Shown here: piece by piece, positions 46,601-57,589 of the stretch
Layout: each line of letters begins with the position of its first letter
Position numbering within the stretch: position 1 is the first letter of the stretch
Origin: Antedon bifida
Taxonomy: Eukaryota; Echinodermata; Crinoidea; Comatulida; Antedonidae
Reading direction: 5' to 3'
Length of the DNA: 64,000 nucleotides
Assembly (NCBI GenBank): GCA_963402885.1
Contig: OY727094.1
Span: forward strand, 15,006,501-15,070,500
Made by a program: the position numbers and the translations under genes
Notes under the pieces: model-generated
Seen by the model: only the letters and a program-made list of their open reading frames with translations
What the model was told of the DNA's origin: nothing
Database searches by the model: none

Positions 46601-47471
46601 ATTTATTAAGTCATTCATACATAGTATAATGATAATTGTTTTCTTGGCAGAAAAACACAAGCAAAACAATACATACATAATATTTACATTCGTGATCAAC
46701 TTGGAACTAACAACAACAACAACAAATGATCAAAAAAAAAATACAACAGACCTAATGACCTATCTTTGAAACTCACTGTTGTATAGTCTAATAGCGCTAG
46801 GTAAGAATGAAAATTTATGTCTATTGTTTCAGCTTAGAATTTTATTCATTATAATGCTATACAAAAGCTTCTTGTCAGCTTTTTAAACTATTTTACATCA
46901 AATCTTTTTGAATCAAAAGATAAAATATTTGGTTTTATCTCAATATCTCTATGGTTTTATATACTTTTGCTTTAAGATTCTATAAATAGGTTGGTGAATT
47001 TACAGTGGAATCAATAATACCTACAATAATATCATGGCACCAGCCAGGTACAGATATAGGAACTCTTTGCATAGAGTGTGGTACACAAATAGAATGCACT
47101 AATTTGAGGATAACAAATATAGGCCTAAAGAACATTTAACATTCAGGATTGAATGGTGGTAGCTGATCAACTTGGATTATAATATGGTTAAAAAAAAATC
47201 CAGATTATTCTGTCCTAGTGATGGAGCGAAAGGGTGAGGGGGTAGGTGCAGCAAATAGTATAATCCTCACAGTATTGTGTAATACCTGCATACACTGTGA
47301 TATTTACAATATGATGCAATAATACATGCATAATTATATGAAATTACTAGATAGACTGTGTATACAACTTACATTGTTTTGCTGGTTCACATTACAACCA
47401 GCATCAACTAATACCATACAGCATGCAGTTTGACCATAGGATGCAGCTAACAAGAGTGGTGAATATCCATT
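31185..47471 (-). CDS. ROCO-family GTPase with ankyrin, multiple death and death-effector domains (5' end missing)
   Basis: Exons, transcript order: 47373-47471, 46088-46204, 44747-44840, 44266-44301, 43583-43831, 42929-43094, 42318-42421, 41535-41648, 41026-41139, 40466-40632, 39660-39749, 38454-38612, 37776-38024, 36639-36824, 35147-35302, 34780-35061, 34473-34562, 34060-34279, 33624-33659, 33107-33403, 32300-32623, 31822-32088, 31185-31684. All 22 junction phases agree and no stop occurs in 4116 nt (1371 residues). Approximate order: ankyrin 1-103, death 116-198, ROC 200-503, COR 504-897, death 910-1008, 1009-1116 and 1117-1205, DED-like 1206-1371. ROC-COR is the GTPase/dimerisation core of LRRK and DAPK proteins, and death folds recruit signalling partners, so a cytosolic apoptosis/innate-signalling role is inferred. 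It is most like DAPK1 without a kinase seen here. More ankyrin exons or a kinase could lie upstream. Confidence 0.85.
31822..33403 (-). CDS. Three tandem death-domain exons
   Basis: Exons 33107-33403, 32300-32623 and 31822-32088 each encode one death domain. Hallmarks are the WrrLAvrLGL / FCRNLGI helix 2-3, a central W in helix 5 (MLKRW, VLVQW, SLVQW) and a terminal AL....R.DIA/DLA/DIV helix. Each exon enters and leaves in phase 1. The last two share the ending SGQ and the donor GGACAAG|GTGGGT, so they look recently duplicated. Confidence 0.85.
33624..34562 (-). CDS. C-terminal COR region and linker exons
   Basis: Exons 34473-34562 (acidic linker SGSSSPEDDDPQPS), 34060-34279 (VLSFLQKELHFLSEKNAHGV, VKMYIPCVC, GSRGMEVKRY) and the 36-nt exon 33624-33659. 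Phases 0-0, 0-1, 1-1. They connect COR to the death-domain array; 34060-34279 resembles the distal part of ROCO COR domains. Confidence 0.65.
33752..33938 (+). other. Antisense exon-like segment of unknown identity
   Basis: On the plus strand, inside a ROCO intron, TTTATTTAG precedes 62 open codons (MCTDTTGYIHFQQGSQG, NREMKFAQKYINQLKPAFLK) that end ATT G|GTAAGTAT. Acceptor, donor and coding-like composition are all good. It could join in phase with the segment at 40251 (G|AT). I recognise no family. Confidence 0.35.
34780..38024 (-). CDS. COR domain exons
   Basis: Exons 37776-38024 (VKEIENILWKALEGKPFEDM), 36639-36824 (LLARCKITDRKLFLEYLHDI GEILFYPDD), 35147-35302 (LKQLWRNLNGG, MIIFFVSLMQTFGLM) and 34780-35061 (FYVLSRLKPQ, ISLFHDFDGYLPDDLFQRVA). 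The blocks FLEYLHDIGEILFYP, the L..LM..FGL helix and G.LP..LFQR.. are the diagnostic COR signatures of ROCO proteins such as LRRK2 and DAPK1, in the right order. All junctions are phase 0. Confidence 0.85.
35380..36515. repeat. 94-bp tandem array (about 12 copies) in a COR intron
   Basis: The unit covers CTTACTTGTGAAATGAATGA, GAGGCAGATTAACAC, GGCTAACCTCTATTAAGGGG and ACACTTTGTTGGGTCTTC. Copies differ by single substitutions. It occupies the intron between exons 36639-36824 and 35147-35302 and contains no exon sequence. Confidence 0.95.
37030..37395 (+). repeat. Dispersed repeat, inverted partner at 57.6-57.85 kb
   Basis: Shares TTGATCATACATTC, AATAATTATCGATC, AATAAACGGTGTGGTAAAAA and TATCAGATG.CTAAATATA with the reverse complement of 57590-57850. 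No coding content was seen; it is a non-autonomous element or a solo piece. Confidence 0.7.
38454..43094 (-). CDS. ROC GTPase domain exons
   Basis: Exons 42929-43094, 42318-42421, 41535-41648, 41026-41139, 40466-40632, 39660-39749 and 38454-38612. G1 P-loop GLENVGKT (residues ~237-244), G3 WDFGGQPIYHV (~407), and G4 IMLIGTHYE (~485) where ROC domains have a GTH-type motif. Between G1 and G3 sit two 114-nt phase 1-1 exons encoding a Lys/Ser/Pro/Glu-rich insert with repeated SKQE(T/A)KSG, so they look like a duplicated disordered loop exon. VCVVFNLNEGL is the strand after switch II. Confidence 0.85.
38733..39565. repeat. 57-bp tandem array (about 14 copies) in a ROC intron
   Basis: The unit runs ATGGAAGTGGAAATAACAAC, AATCATATATCAGGCATCTG, CTATTAACAACACTATC; one copy is truncated near 39385. 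Nineteen codons per unit keep a frame open (MEVEITTIIYQASAINNTI repeats) for more than 200 codons, but it sits antisense in an intron and is not a gene. Confidence 0.95.
39994..40075 (+). other. Antisense exon-like segment
   Basis: A CTTAAAG acceptor, 27 open codons (LPKLDTLWLAKYVWVYRNSD) and an AAG|GTAAAA donor on the plus strand, phase 2 in and 0 out. It could join 40279 (acceptor in CTTGGAG) in frame. No family recognised; the alternative frames also remain open for a while, which weakens the case. Confidence 0.25.
40251..40414 (+). other. Antisense exon-like terminal segment
   Basis: After ATATTAG, 53 open codons (PHFCNTLEEDYRFLTSNQVS, LFDFSADIVTRPKDKVYIE) end in TGA at 40412-40414. AATAAA follows at 40454, overlapping exon 40466-40632 of the ROCO gene on the other strand. 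The composition is protein-like, but no family is recognised. Confidence 0.35.
42010..42272 (+). mobile_element. tRNA-derived SINE
   Basis: The pol III A box (TGGCTTGGTGG, 42020-42030) and B box (GGTTCAAGTCC, 42064-42074) are spaced as in a tRNA gene. They are followed by a body and an A/T-rich tail ending AATAAATAAATC. It does not fold as a complete tRNA. It lies in a ROCO intron, antisense to that gene. Confidence 0.75.
43583..43831 (-). CDS. N-terminal death-domain exon of the ROCO gene
   Basis: Eighty-two codons, phase 1-1: DITTKELIYIANNANNKWKI, IAANLGMTQEDINSFEL, MLDAWQAK and LVAALRKAEEKDVADKIE. The W-K-x-I-A-A-x-L-G, central MLxxW and terminal AL....-DVAxxIE segments are death-domain signatures. 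It lies between ankyrin repeats and the GTPase. Confidence 0.8.
44747..47471 (-). CDS. Ankyrin-repeat exons of the ROCO gene
   Basis: 47373-47471 is exactly one 33-residue repeat (NGYSPLLLAASYGQTACCMV then LVDAGCNVNQQN). 46088-46204 is NGDNALHIIARAK..FIQEGRMDICKTNK. 44747-44840 is NGMSASDIYNEN..KKTEILAIL, a capping repeat. All three begin with the codons AAT GGA directly after AG, in phase 0. Confidence 0.8.
45060..45420. repeat. Diverged copy of the 24.4-kb/28.8-kb repeat family
   Basis: It shares a TCAATAACTTTACTATTGGC-type segment and a comparable series of short blocks with the sequences near 24.8 and 29.3 kb. Intronic in the ROCO gene. Confidence 0.35.
45869..45902 (+). ncRNA. Hammerhead-ribozyme-like motif
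   Basis: CTGAGGA (45869-45875) fits the CUGANGA core. A perfect 7-bp stem II, CGATCAA/TTGATCG (45876-45882, 45889-45895), has a 6-base loop. GAAAC and GTC follow (45895-45902). This is the core layout of the minimal hammerheads in Penelope-like retroelements. Stem I and a self-cleaving dimer arrangement were not established. Confidence 0.5.
46560..47000 (-). mobile_element. LINE 3' terminus with (GAATCT)n tail
   Basis: On the minus strand KFSFLPSAIRLYNSEFQR followed by a stop (about 46770-46825) is the typical C-terminus of CR1/L2-type ORF2. It is followed by a short 3' region and an AATAAATC(GAATCT)n tail at 46563-46608. Truncated at its 5' end. Confidence 0.65.
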
Positions 47472-50400
47472 CTAAAAAAATAGATTATAATATGTCATAC
47501 AACTATAACAAACCTCTTTAGCAATGCACAGTAGAAGCATGACCATTAATAATTGTGGTGTAATTAAAAATATTTTTCAGTATATATATATTGTTAGATT
47601 ATTTAATTCAATCATGATCATAATAAAAAGTTTACACAGTGAAGATATACTATTGAATATTTTGAATGTTAAATGTTCTTTAGGCCTATATTTATTATTT
47701 TTTCAAAAATAAACATCAATATTTTAATTATTTATTGTGCAAACATGATGTTTTTCACCGCTATTATATTGTAACTATCTATATATTTCGGTATTAATAT
47801 GTTATAAGTAGTAGTATAAATAATCAAAACACATATATACCATTGTAAAACTTTTGATGAAGTTTTATAAATTGCACTAAATGAATCAATGGTTAAAAAT
47901 GTCTAATAATGGTATTTCAACTAAGTATTAAATAGGCTGTGTACATCATAAGTTAACAGTTTTTAGTCTCATTGAGTTTTATAGCTCCATGATTTGGTAG
48001 ACTGCAATTGTATTTTAAGAACAGCACTTAAAATTAATATAATATAATATAAATACAATTGAAAGATTTTAATGTAAATGATTTTAATTAAGATAATTTA
48101 CATTGGCAAATCTCACTCTGAATACATTTAACCATTTCACATTAAACATTAGTGTGGTAAAAGACCTACTTGACAAACAATACATTATATGGACACATTT
48201 AATATTAAAAACTCATTATAATCCAGCATTTGAACAGAGAAATATTATTGAGAAAGGTTTTCATTTAATTTTCTCCCTGTCACCTTATTCAAGCTGTGAC
48301 AATTGTATTTATCATGGCTCTGCACAACCATTAACAAACATAAGAATGGTTGTCAATATTATTAATAAAGGACAAAATAAAATCTGATCCCATCACAATG
48401 CACTTTTATATGATGATCTAGCGAACTCAAGTAGAATAATATAGGTGGCTTCTTGTGTCTTGTGCCTTGTGTTGGAAGGCATTGGATAATAAGACACAAA
48501 AAGGTGTACAAGGGTGTCTTTAGCTGTGCTTGATAGGCTGCACTATCATAGACGGGTAGATGTTATTGTGTATTAAATAGTTTAAAAAAGAGATGATAGC
48601 ATTCGGTTTATTCTATTAAAAAAAGTGGTAGGTTATATAGGTTATACGATAATGTTACTATTGTAGTTTTAATGGAATGAAACTATGTTATGGAATAAAT
48701 CTACAAAGGCATAGTATTATGCGCTGTTTAAACACTGTATTCATGTTGGATAAGGTATTCAGATTAAGGTGTATGTATATATTCAGATGGTAGTGTAAAT
48801 CCCATATTATTTTTGTTTAAGCAATTTAATAATTATAGAAACTACTAATTCATTTTGTTTCAGTTTTGTTCAGAAATATATGTTTGATGTTCTTCTGAAT
48901 TTAGTTTTGTGAGCATAAAATAATATCATGACTTGTTTTTGTATGCAATGTGTGACAATGCTCTATTAACACATGTACCCAATTAATGAAAAGGGCGTTG
49001 CAAACTACAGAAAGCCACTAATCTCTTTTCTGTATTGACATCATGCTCTTATACTCTTTCATGGTTTTATACTTTATGCACTTTGTCATTCTCTTATACA
49101 CGATGTTAAATGCACCAGGGTTCTAGCACTGTCTTTTTTTTCTCTTTTGTGGCTTTAACCAGCACTTTTGTTCATTCATTCAATGACATGATTAATACAA
49201 ATTAATCAGTAATATGTAATACAGTAGTTGTCATAAATCTACAATATTCATAATCTATTTGATCATTGTTATCCAATATAATCCTAATTTTTCTGTCATT
49301 GTTGTATATCTTTATCAATATAATATTCAAAATAAAGACCAAAAACCATTCATTCACAACAACATTCAATCCGCAATGTGTTGCTGTTCTAAATATTGCA
49401 TCTTTATAATCTGTTTAAATTGTTATTATCCAATAAAATTCTCCCTTTTCTTTCTTTTTTTGTGTATTCTTTAACCTTTTGATCCATGTATAATAATGTG
49501 TATATAAACATTAAAAACAGCTGTAATTATTAAAAAAAAGCATTATATAATATAAACATTAAAAAGGCGTTAGCATTATAGGAATGCTAAATTTTGTTAG
49601 TCATTGATAATCAACTTAAATAGTATCCAGAAGTTTTTGCACACTGGCTGAATATTTAATTCAGATGGTATCGTAATATGTATAGTATAGAGTCGGGGCC
49701 TGTCATCACAATCACCATGGATATGTGACTTAGTAACACATATTATTTTCCTTTTTAGTATATATATTATTTTAACTTTGAAAGAATAAAATGGAGCTCA
49801 GGAGGCCATGCTTTATTTATACTACAAAAAAAAGGATTTTATCTCTGTCCACAGCTTTTACACTATTACAGACTGACACGTCTCAAACTTTTGGGATTCA
49901 TTTAAATATAAAAGATAGAACCTTGATAATATAAATATGAATATGCATGCATAAAACACATGAAAAATAAAATCTAAAAATGACCACAAATGATTACAAC
50001 AGAAAAAATGTATTAATAGATTAATACAATTTAAAGAAGTTAATAATAACACATACATGTAAATATATTTTTTCATACTCTATAAAGAGTTGTAAAATAA
50101 TTCTGCAATATCGTTGATATGAATAAACTATTTGATTTGTTTTCTTAATAGTTAATAGTAATTTATAAATTCATTTCATTTCAAGTAACATTTATTACTT
50201 TTTCTTTCAAATAAAACGTTAACATTTGACAAAAATAAATAATTAAAATAAATAATAAATATACTTTAAAACTTTATCAAATTTTTAAAAAATGCTAAAA
50301 AGAAGAGGCTAAAGCCCTAGAAGTTATACATCAATTGGATTACTCCAAATTGACACTTGTGGTAGGCAAGCCAGGTACAATAAATGTACAAAATTGTGTG

Positions 50401-50849
50401 TAATGAAAAAAAAAAGAACAAAAAGATAGAACAAAACACACACAAACAAACAAACAAACAAACAAACAGGAAGCATAAAGACAATAAATGGTAATTATTG
50501 TAATTTAGTATAGCCATGGGGCAGAGGAGATGAAAAACGACCAACAATAATCATTTAAAATATACAGTAACTAGAAATTGCGAGACGCCGTTAGCACCCG
50601 TTGAAAAATACAATAACAAAGCTATAAAACCTACACTAATAAGAGCCATTGTCTGTAAGAATCAAAGAAATATCAAAAATAGTGGCAGACTCAAAAAAAT
50701 GGATTTCTTTCAAATTTTGCACATGGTTATATATGTGTTGAGAGAAATCAAATATGAAGTATTTTTTATTTCACACATGTATTTCCATGGCAATGGCCAA
50801 ATTTAAGTTTTAAATTTTTTTCATTTTTGAAACAAGTTTATTTTTAATC
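47472..50849. other. AT-rich stretch upstream of the last recognised ROCO exon
   Basis: No ankyrin, kinase or other exon was recognised on either strand. Only low-complexity runs were seen (for example AAAC repeats at 50445-50468). Further 5' ROCO exons may be here unnoticed or lie outside the window. Confidence 0.4.
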
Positions 50850-52030
50850 TTTGATATTTTGTGGATAACTAAAGTTTGAATTTAAAAGAATGATCCGTCT
50901 GTTAACAAATATTAAGCTTTACAAAATGATTAAAGTTGATCTTTTTATCTTGTGATTTTCAAATAGTATACTGTTGACATTATTGCTTATACTTGAATGA
51001 ATGCTGTAAAGTAAGCATTGATAATCTGTCATTGTTCTAAAATATTAAAACTGTAGCAACACCAACATTACAGTGGGTAGATTAATATTTAAACGAGTTT
51101 GTTTGTTATTGTCTTATAATGATGAAGAAGATGAATAAATATAACAATGATAGAATATGAAATCATTTTAATTATACTACAGACTGTGCAAAGCACTGGT
51201 GCTCACTGCTGTTACCTATTTAATAAAGCATTCCATAATGATAACAATAATGCTTACATTTTATCATCATTCCTGATGATGATCAAATAAAGTTTGAAAC
51301 GTTGAATCATTCTTATTTGGATTCAGTTTTATACTATGTTGTATTTATTATTATTTAAATAGATGATTAACAAGGCCGTATACATGGCTTTAGTCACGTG
51401 TACAAATTTGAGTTAGTGTTTACCGACCTACCGACCGACATAGTGAGCTTAGAGTCTCAGTGATTAAGTTCACTTAGGTTGACTCTGGTCTCCCCAATTT
51501 CATTTTTTTTTTGTATATACTGAAATAGACCGAATAATGAAATGAAATCATCATCTAGTTTAATGCTGGTAATAGTTTTTCTTTTATTTAAATGCTATTT
51601 CAATTAAAGGTGTTTTGTAAAAAAGGTCTAAAAAAATTAAATAAAATAAAATTTTGTACAGATTTTTTGGTTTTTATTGAACAGTAAGCTGGTACTGAAA
51701 GTGCTAACAATATAAACAGAATTTTTAAAAATAAAATAAATGATGAGTGAGGGCACTGTGTAATATAAAATGTATAGGCCCTTGTAATGTATTATGGAAA
51801 AAATAATTACAAACTAAAAATGGGTCTAATATGGGTTTATATTACACATTTAATATCATTGCTCTTCACTATTTAATGATGATGAGGTGGTGGACGAAGT
51901 TGGTAGTGTGTTGAAAATAAAAGAGAGTATGGTAAAATGCATTAGTAAAAATGATGAATAAAACATCATACTAAAATATTCAGTACAACTAGCCTCTTTG
52001 ATCATTATAATACACAGGGATCATGAAGGC
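50850..52030. repeat. Segmental duplication copy A
   Basis: Blocks in common with 58.6-63.5 kb, in the same order: TTAAAGTTGA, the TGCAAAGCACT..TG block, ATCATC.(T/C)CTAGTT, AAGGTG.TTTGT, TACGGAAAAA/TATGGAAAAA.TAA, and GAGGTGGT...GTTGGTAGTG...AG AGTATGG. It carries no insertion where copy B is interrupted. Confidence 0.6.
51273..51304 (+). ncRNA. Hammerhead-like motif
   Basis: CTGATGA (51273-51279), a 5-bp stem TCAAA/TTTGA with loop TAAAG, then GAAACGTTG. The cleavage-site triplet GTC is replaced by GTT. Same signature as the motif at 45869. Confidence 0.35.
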
Positions 52031-55000
52031 ATTTTTTAAGTGACTTGTCTAAAAAACAAATTTGTGAAAATTGCACTTTTAAAATACAAAAACACTATTT
52101 AATTTTTTTTCTACGGAAGTGATTACAGTAATTTTATTAAAACCCTACAAAATAACATATTCAAAATCTGATTTAATTAATCTTCATTTTTCATGATTTT
52201 GGGGACAATAGACTTTTTATTTAAATACTGTTTAAAAAATATAATGTTATTTAATAAAATGGTCAAGGCACTATTGTTTTCAATGTTTTATAAAGTGTTT
52301 CAAATGGAAATTATATTTATCAACTTTGCACTGATTACTAGTTGCATTATGGGAGTGTTAATAATAATAATAATAGATAGATTTAAATAGCGCAAATAAA
52401 TGATGTCTCTATGCGCTCGAAAATAAAGAGAAAGAGTGGAAACCAAAAGGAAGAGAACAAAAAGACAAAGCTAAGCACCCAAACCGGAGTATGGGAATAC
52501 ACCATCACCGCTAACTAGGGATCAGTGTGTAAGGGATTCCCTGTGTAAGTACCCCAGTTAGCATCAGTTAAGTCTTTTCAGGAATCCGGTGCTAGTCAGA
52601 AAACAACAATAGGCAAGAAAGGTGAACAAGAGCAAAAATCCAAAAAAATGACTGGGGTAATAATGCAAAGAGAATAGAAGCATTGTGCAATAATTCCTTT
52701 AGTATTTTTGTATTTAATACTTTTAAAATTATATAATTAGAATAGAAAATTATTACAGTAGGCCTACTGTATAATTAGGTATGAAACTAAAAAATTACCG
52801 GCCTAATAATAGATGTTCATAACCACCAAGCTAATTGAATTCAGCTATCAAAACTAATTTCCATTATGTAATTGAATAATAATAATACTCTATACTATGT
52901 TAATAATAAATATTCAGTTTAATATCTTTTAATTTGTTTTAACTTTAAAAGCTAGCATACCAAGATACAGAAGCCAGTACAAGACAGAAAAAACAACAAA
53001 GTGATTTATCACTGTGAATGTATCATCCATGTGATTTTTTTGTAAATTATCAACTTTCAAATAATCAATAATCAGTATTTTGTTTCACATGCTTAGAATT
53101 ATTTACAGGGGCAGTAGCAGGACTATCTTTAAGGGGATTGTCCAAATGACCAGGGCCTTAGCCAGGATCTGAAAAGGGAACGAGATTTAAACAAATTTTG
53201 TTAAATGACACCTCTAGATGGCGGGAAATGCTCTCGCACATAAAATTCATAATAAATGGCACCTCTAGTTCGCCGGAAAAGACACTCCAAAGCATGCTAG
53301 TAAACAGAAATATGATCATAGACTATTTTTTCCACCAGTACAACACATGCAACTAACATTGAGACAATAGGATAACATTTTTTGCATTTTCAATGTGAAC
53401 GTCAGGGGGAAGTTCCAATGAAGGTGCTTTAGGTAAGGTAATAAATTCTAATAATTATAATCAATTAAAGCAAATCAATTAATGCAAATCAATTAATATT
53501 ATCAATCAATCAACAACAACATTTATTCAGAAAACAGTTCATGAAATAAAAACAGCATATATTAAAAACAATAATAATAATTGAAACAAGTTTAACAAAA
53601 AAATATGAAGCTGCTGCTATAAATATTGAGCAAAACGTTTAAATTGTATTATTTTGAAATAAATGCTAAATATGTCATAAAACCACAAAATTCATTTTTA
53701 TTATAAACTGTACAACTGTCAAATTGAAAAAAAAAGATAGGAATATAAGGAAGCAAAAAGTTTGGAAAGTCCGTAATTACTAGGAAAATTTAATCTACTC
53801 CCAAAACAAATGTTTAAATCAGATTTGAACTTGCTACGGTCTTAATTGCCTTTAATATCAATATCGTTTCTTAGTCTATTTAAAAGTGTAGTATATGATC
53901 TATAGTGTGGAACATTGCTGACATGTCTAATGACTGTATTTTGAATGCTTCAAATTTAAATGATTATCTATTTGTGAAATACTCCAGGAATATTAAGTAT
54001 TTTAAATTGTATTGAACAGTTTTTATTGCGGTACAGAAAAAGTTTAATTTTTCTTTTTCTGATGATTATGATTTCTTATTAAATGCCTCTTATGTATCGC
54101 TATTACATACTGTCTTATATGAATAATAACCTTTAGAGTAGAGAACTCAAATTCTTATTTACAGCCAAATTGAAGTACTAGTAGTAGAAGAGTATGGACA
54201 TCTCCGAGTGAAGACATACTTGAATAGCTCTGCATAATATTTATTTGATTCAGAAATCCTTACAAACAAATCACCATCTTTGTCATACACATAATGTATT
54301 TAAATAAACATGTTATGAACATTCTAGAACACAATTATTGTTTTTTTTTTTACAAAATATGATCAGAGTTATTATTGAAAAAAGAACTATGTGATTCGCT
54401 TTTTATAAATCAATAAAACAAACTATAATTACAGTACAGTAATTTAATTAATAATTATTTTATATCATCATCAATTATTGTTCTTTTTTCCCTACGATTT
54501 CTAAACCAACGAGAACTTAAAAAAAAAAATTAATGCAGAACTTATTTTTACACAAATTTTTACAGACATCTCTGATCATTTACCTATTTAAAAAATAATT
54601 GATTATGATTAACTTTAAAATAGGTTGACGTTCCTGACCATTCATACTGAATTAGAGATATAGGTGCATTTTGCAACTGATTGGTCTAAACTATACAGCT
54701 AATTCTAATGTTGGATACATTTTTTTTATAAACTTTGTGCAGTTCAAGGAAAAAAAACAAAACACTAAAACAACTATGGATGACACCCCTCTACCCACCC
54801 CACCTAAATAAATTTAGTAAACATAAACTTTAACAAATTCATAAATGTTCCGATATCTCAAGATATAAAAAGTATAGCAACATTATTACTGCACTTCAAA
54901 TGAAAAAAATGCTACGAGACTAAATTCAATCAGATTAAATGTAACATTTTTTTAAAAATGAGAAGTAAAAAATTCTGTAATTAATCCCGGTAAAGAAAGT

Positions 55001-55469
55001 AAAAATACATATGAATGATGACTATGTTTATGATACAAACCTAATTAGCCAGAATTCAGTGATTATTTTTCAAAAATGTGTAGAACTACCTGTAATTCTA
55101 TATTCCTAAAAATACCAAAAACCTAATCTCTTAAATTCCACCTCACATATAGCCTCTCATTTATATCTGAAACAGAAGTGCTTAATATAATTAATAATTT
55201 GAATTCTAGTAAAGGTTGAGGGGCATGATTCTTAAAAAGGTTACGCCATTAATTATAAGTCATCATTCATGATGGGTTCTGTACCTAATCATATTAAAAG
55301 TTAATCCTGTACTTAAAAACGGATACTTTTATACCAATCTTAATTTTACACATTTTTTTCAAAAAATAATAAAAAATGTATACATACAATACCACTTTTC
55401 ATGCTTTTCTTGAACTCACTAATTCTGTTAATACTGCATTTGAAAACAATTAATTTTATGAAGTTCTTT
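52031..55469. other. AT-rich intergenic stretch
   Basis: 52380-52660 contains a GC-richer low-copy-repeat-like segment (AATAGCGCAAATAAATGATG, TCTCTATGCGCTCG) of the kind found at ends of non-autonomous elements. 53200-53290 has two CACCTCTAG..(GGCGG/CGCCGG) units. No exon supported. Confidence 0.4.
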
Positions 55470-55990
55470 TCTAAATTTATCAAAAAATGTTGATGTTGTT
55501 AACCATGATATTTTCAAGTTGTTTCGTTATGGTATTTTGGGGCCTTTCTTAGATTGGTTTAAAAGCTATTTTACAGATCAAAATCATTATTTCAAATTAA
55601 TAATTAGTGAATCTTCCAGACAACCTTTTTTTTTTTGCAGATGATACAACTTTATTATATGTTAATAACAATATTGATGTCTTGTTGAAATTTTTAAATT
55701 TAGAGTTAAATAAGCTAGTGAATGGTTCACTACAAACCAATTATTAATTAATACGGCTAAAACTAATTGTATTAGATATAAACTTACAAACAACAATTGT
55801 TGTGTTTTTTAATAGAAAATTAATTTAAAGAAAAAGTGAAGTATCATTCCTTGGTCTTTTAGATTATTGGCTGCCAACAATTTTTATCAAATAAAATATC
55901 TAAATATATTGGTATTCTAAAGAAATTAAAATAAAATGTTTTACTTATACAGTACTGTAAAATTGTTTGGGCTGGTGATTACGCCCCCTC
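55470..55990 (+). mobile_element. Degenerate LINE reverse transcriptase
   Basis: Fragments in order on the plus strand: VDVVNHDI, GPFLDWFKSYFTDQ, a FADDTTLLYVNN block (the catalytic ADD) and KLVNGS, then LLINTAKTN. Frames shift between blocks. Confidence 0.65.
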
Positions 55991-56599
55991 TAATCCGAGA
56001 GTGAAGGTTTAGCAATTATAAATCAACAAATGATGCTTAACCACAAAATTAAGTGATTAACAAAAATATATTTAATTTTTTTAATTGACAAACCAAGTGA
56101 GTTGTACACTACTGATTCAATCACTTTTATGTTGGTAAAATGAGGTTTGCTATGTTTTTTGGAAGATTGCAGAGTTTGACAATTATTTTAAACAAAAAAC
56201 TGATGTTTTACCCCAAATATAAGTGTAATAGTCTTGATTTAACCATTGTTACTAATTGTAAAAACTTTTAAATGATATTTGAAAAATCATTATCTGTCCA
56301 ACTACTTTTCTGATGAAATAATACGCTATTGTCTATATTTCTTTTGATTTTATTTATTAGTTTTAAGTTCTGGTTCCTGTAATGGTCATTACCTTTATTC
56401 ATGTATTTTATTTTATATATTTTCATGCTACTTTTTAAACAAATTAATGTAACCTAAATATATTTTCTGTTTTGTATTCATTTGACCATTATGAAAAAAT
56501 TGTATTGAACTTTAACTAGATAATAATTGTTATTTGATTTTCAACTCATCACAAGTCCTCAAAATGAGTGCTTATGTTTTTCATATGTACATTTGGATA

Positions 56600-57030
56600 A
56601 AAGAAAAAGCCAGTATACAATCAAAATTAATAGTTGTGCATTGAATCAGGGCAATTATTAAATACATTCCTAAGTCATTGTACATTTTATTTTGATTCCA
56701 AATCTGAGGGAATAATTAATTTATGTGTGAAATTATAGGACAATTCTCAATAAAAAAAAATTATAACAATACTGCTTGAACATTAGATGAAGGAGAAACC
56801 TAATCATTGAATGTCAGTAACAGAATAAATACATTCTTATATAATTGACAGAAGGTGAAAAGGTGTAGTTTATAAAACTAATCAAAGCTTTAACATCTAC
56901 AAGAAATAATTCAGAAACAGAAAGACTTGATTGTTCCATAGTTTTGTACCACAATACTGTAAATGAAATTCTGTGTTTACCTAAAATAATACAAGGTTTG
57001 GGTAAAAGGAAAATTAACATTAAGGGCATA
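56600..57030 (-). mobile_element. Possible LINE C-terminal remnant
   Basis: The minus strand reads LGKHRISFTVLWYKTMEQSS, resembling the ..NSIxxxGxxxWNxL.. C-terminal motif of LINE ORF2 with mutations. Confidence 0.35.
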
Positions 57031-57214
57031 TTTTATTAACTTTTTACAAAAATACTAGATAGTGTAAATTGATATTGGTTTATTTAAAATATAAATAATT
57101 CAGTGTTTAAGAACTTTTGGTGGTTGGAAATTATTGTTGGACACAGATACCTGAGTCTTTATACATGCTGATAGAGAGTAGAAGGCATGGGACCACATTA
57201 GCACTATTTAGTCA

Positions 57215-57410
57215 ATGAAATCAACTAGTAGCCACATGCTAGAAAGATGTCCTATTCACGCTGCCGTGCTGTTTAAGGATATTTTACGAAGATGTGGGTA
57301 CAATGAGTATCTATTTGGACTGCATAGCATTCGCTGGGTTGGTGTTACTGCAGCCGCTGACGCAGGGTTGAAGGAGGTTGTTAAAAAGCAAGACCGATGA
57401 AAGGTAAGCC
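57215..57410 (+). mobile_element. DIRS-like tyrosine recombinase fragment
   Basis: LFGLHSIRWVGVTAAADAGLKEVVKKQDR followed by TGA and K-V matches the HSLR.GGATAAANAG......HGRWKS end of DIRS/Ngaro-type tyrosine recombinases. It retains the H-x-x-R part of the catalytic tetrad. The tryptophan of GRW is TGA. Only the C-terminal part remains. Confidence 0.7.
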
Positions 57411-57589
57411 ACATGTTAAAGGTTTCCCAGTCGTTGGGCTTATAGTAATGTTGTTATATGCATTCAGCCATATGTATACTGTGTGAATAAAGTGTCTGTA
57501 AACAAGCAATTTTACGTCTCTTGTCTGTTATTTAACATTCGTGATACGGTGCTCTACTACAGGGGAAGCGAAGTAGGACCATTCTCTCT

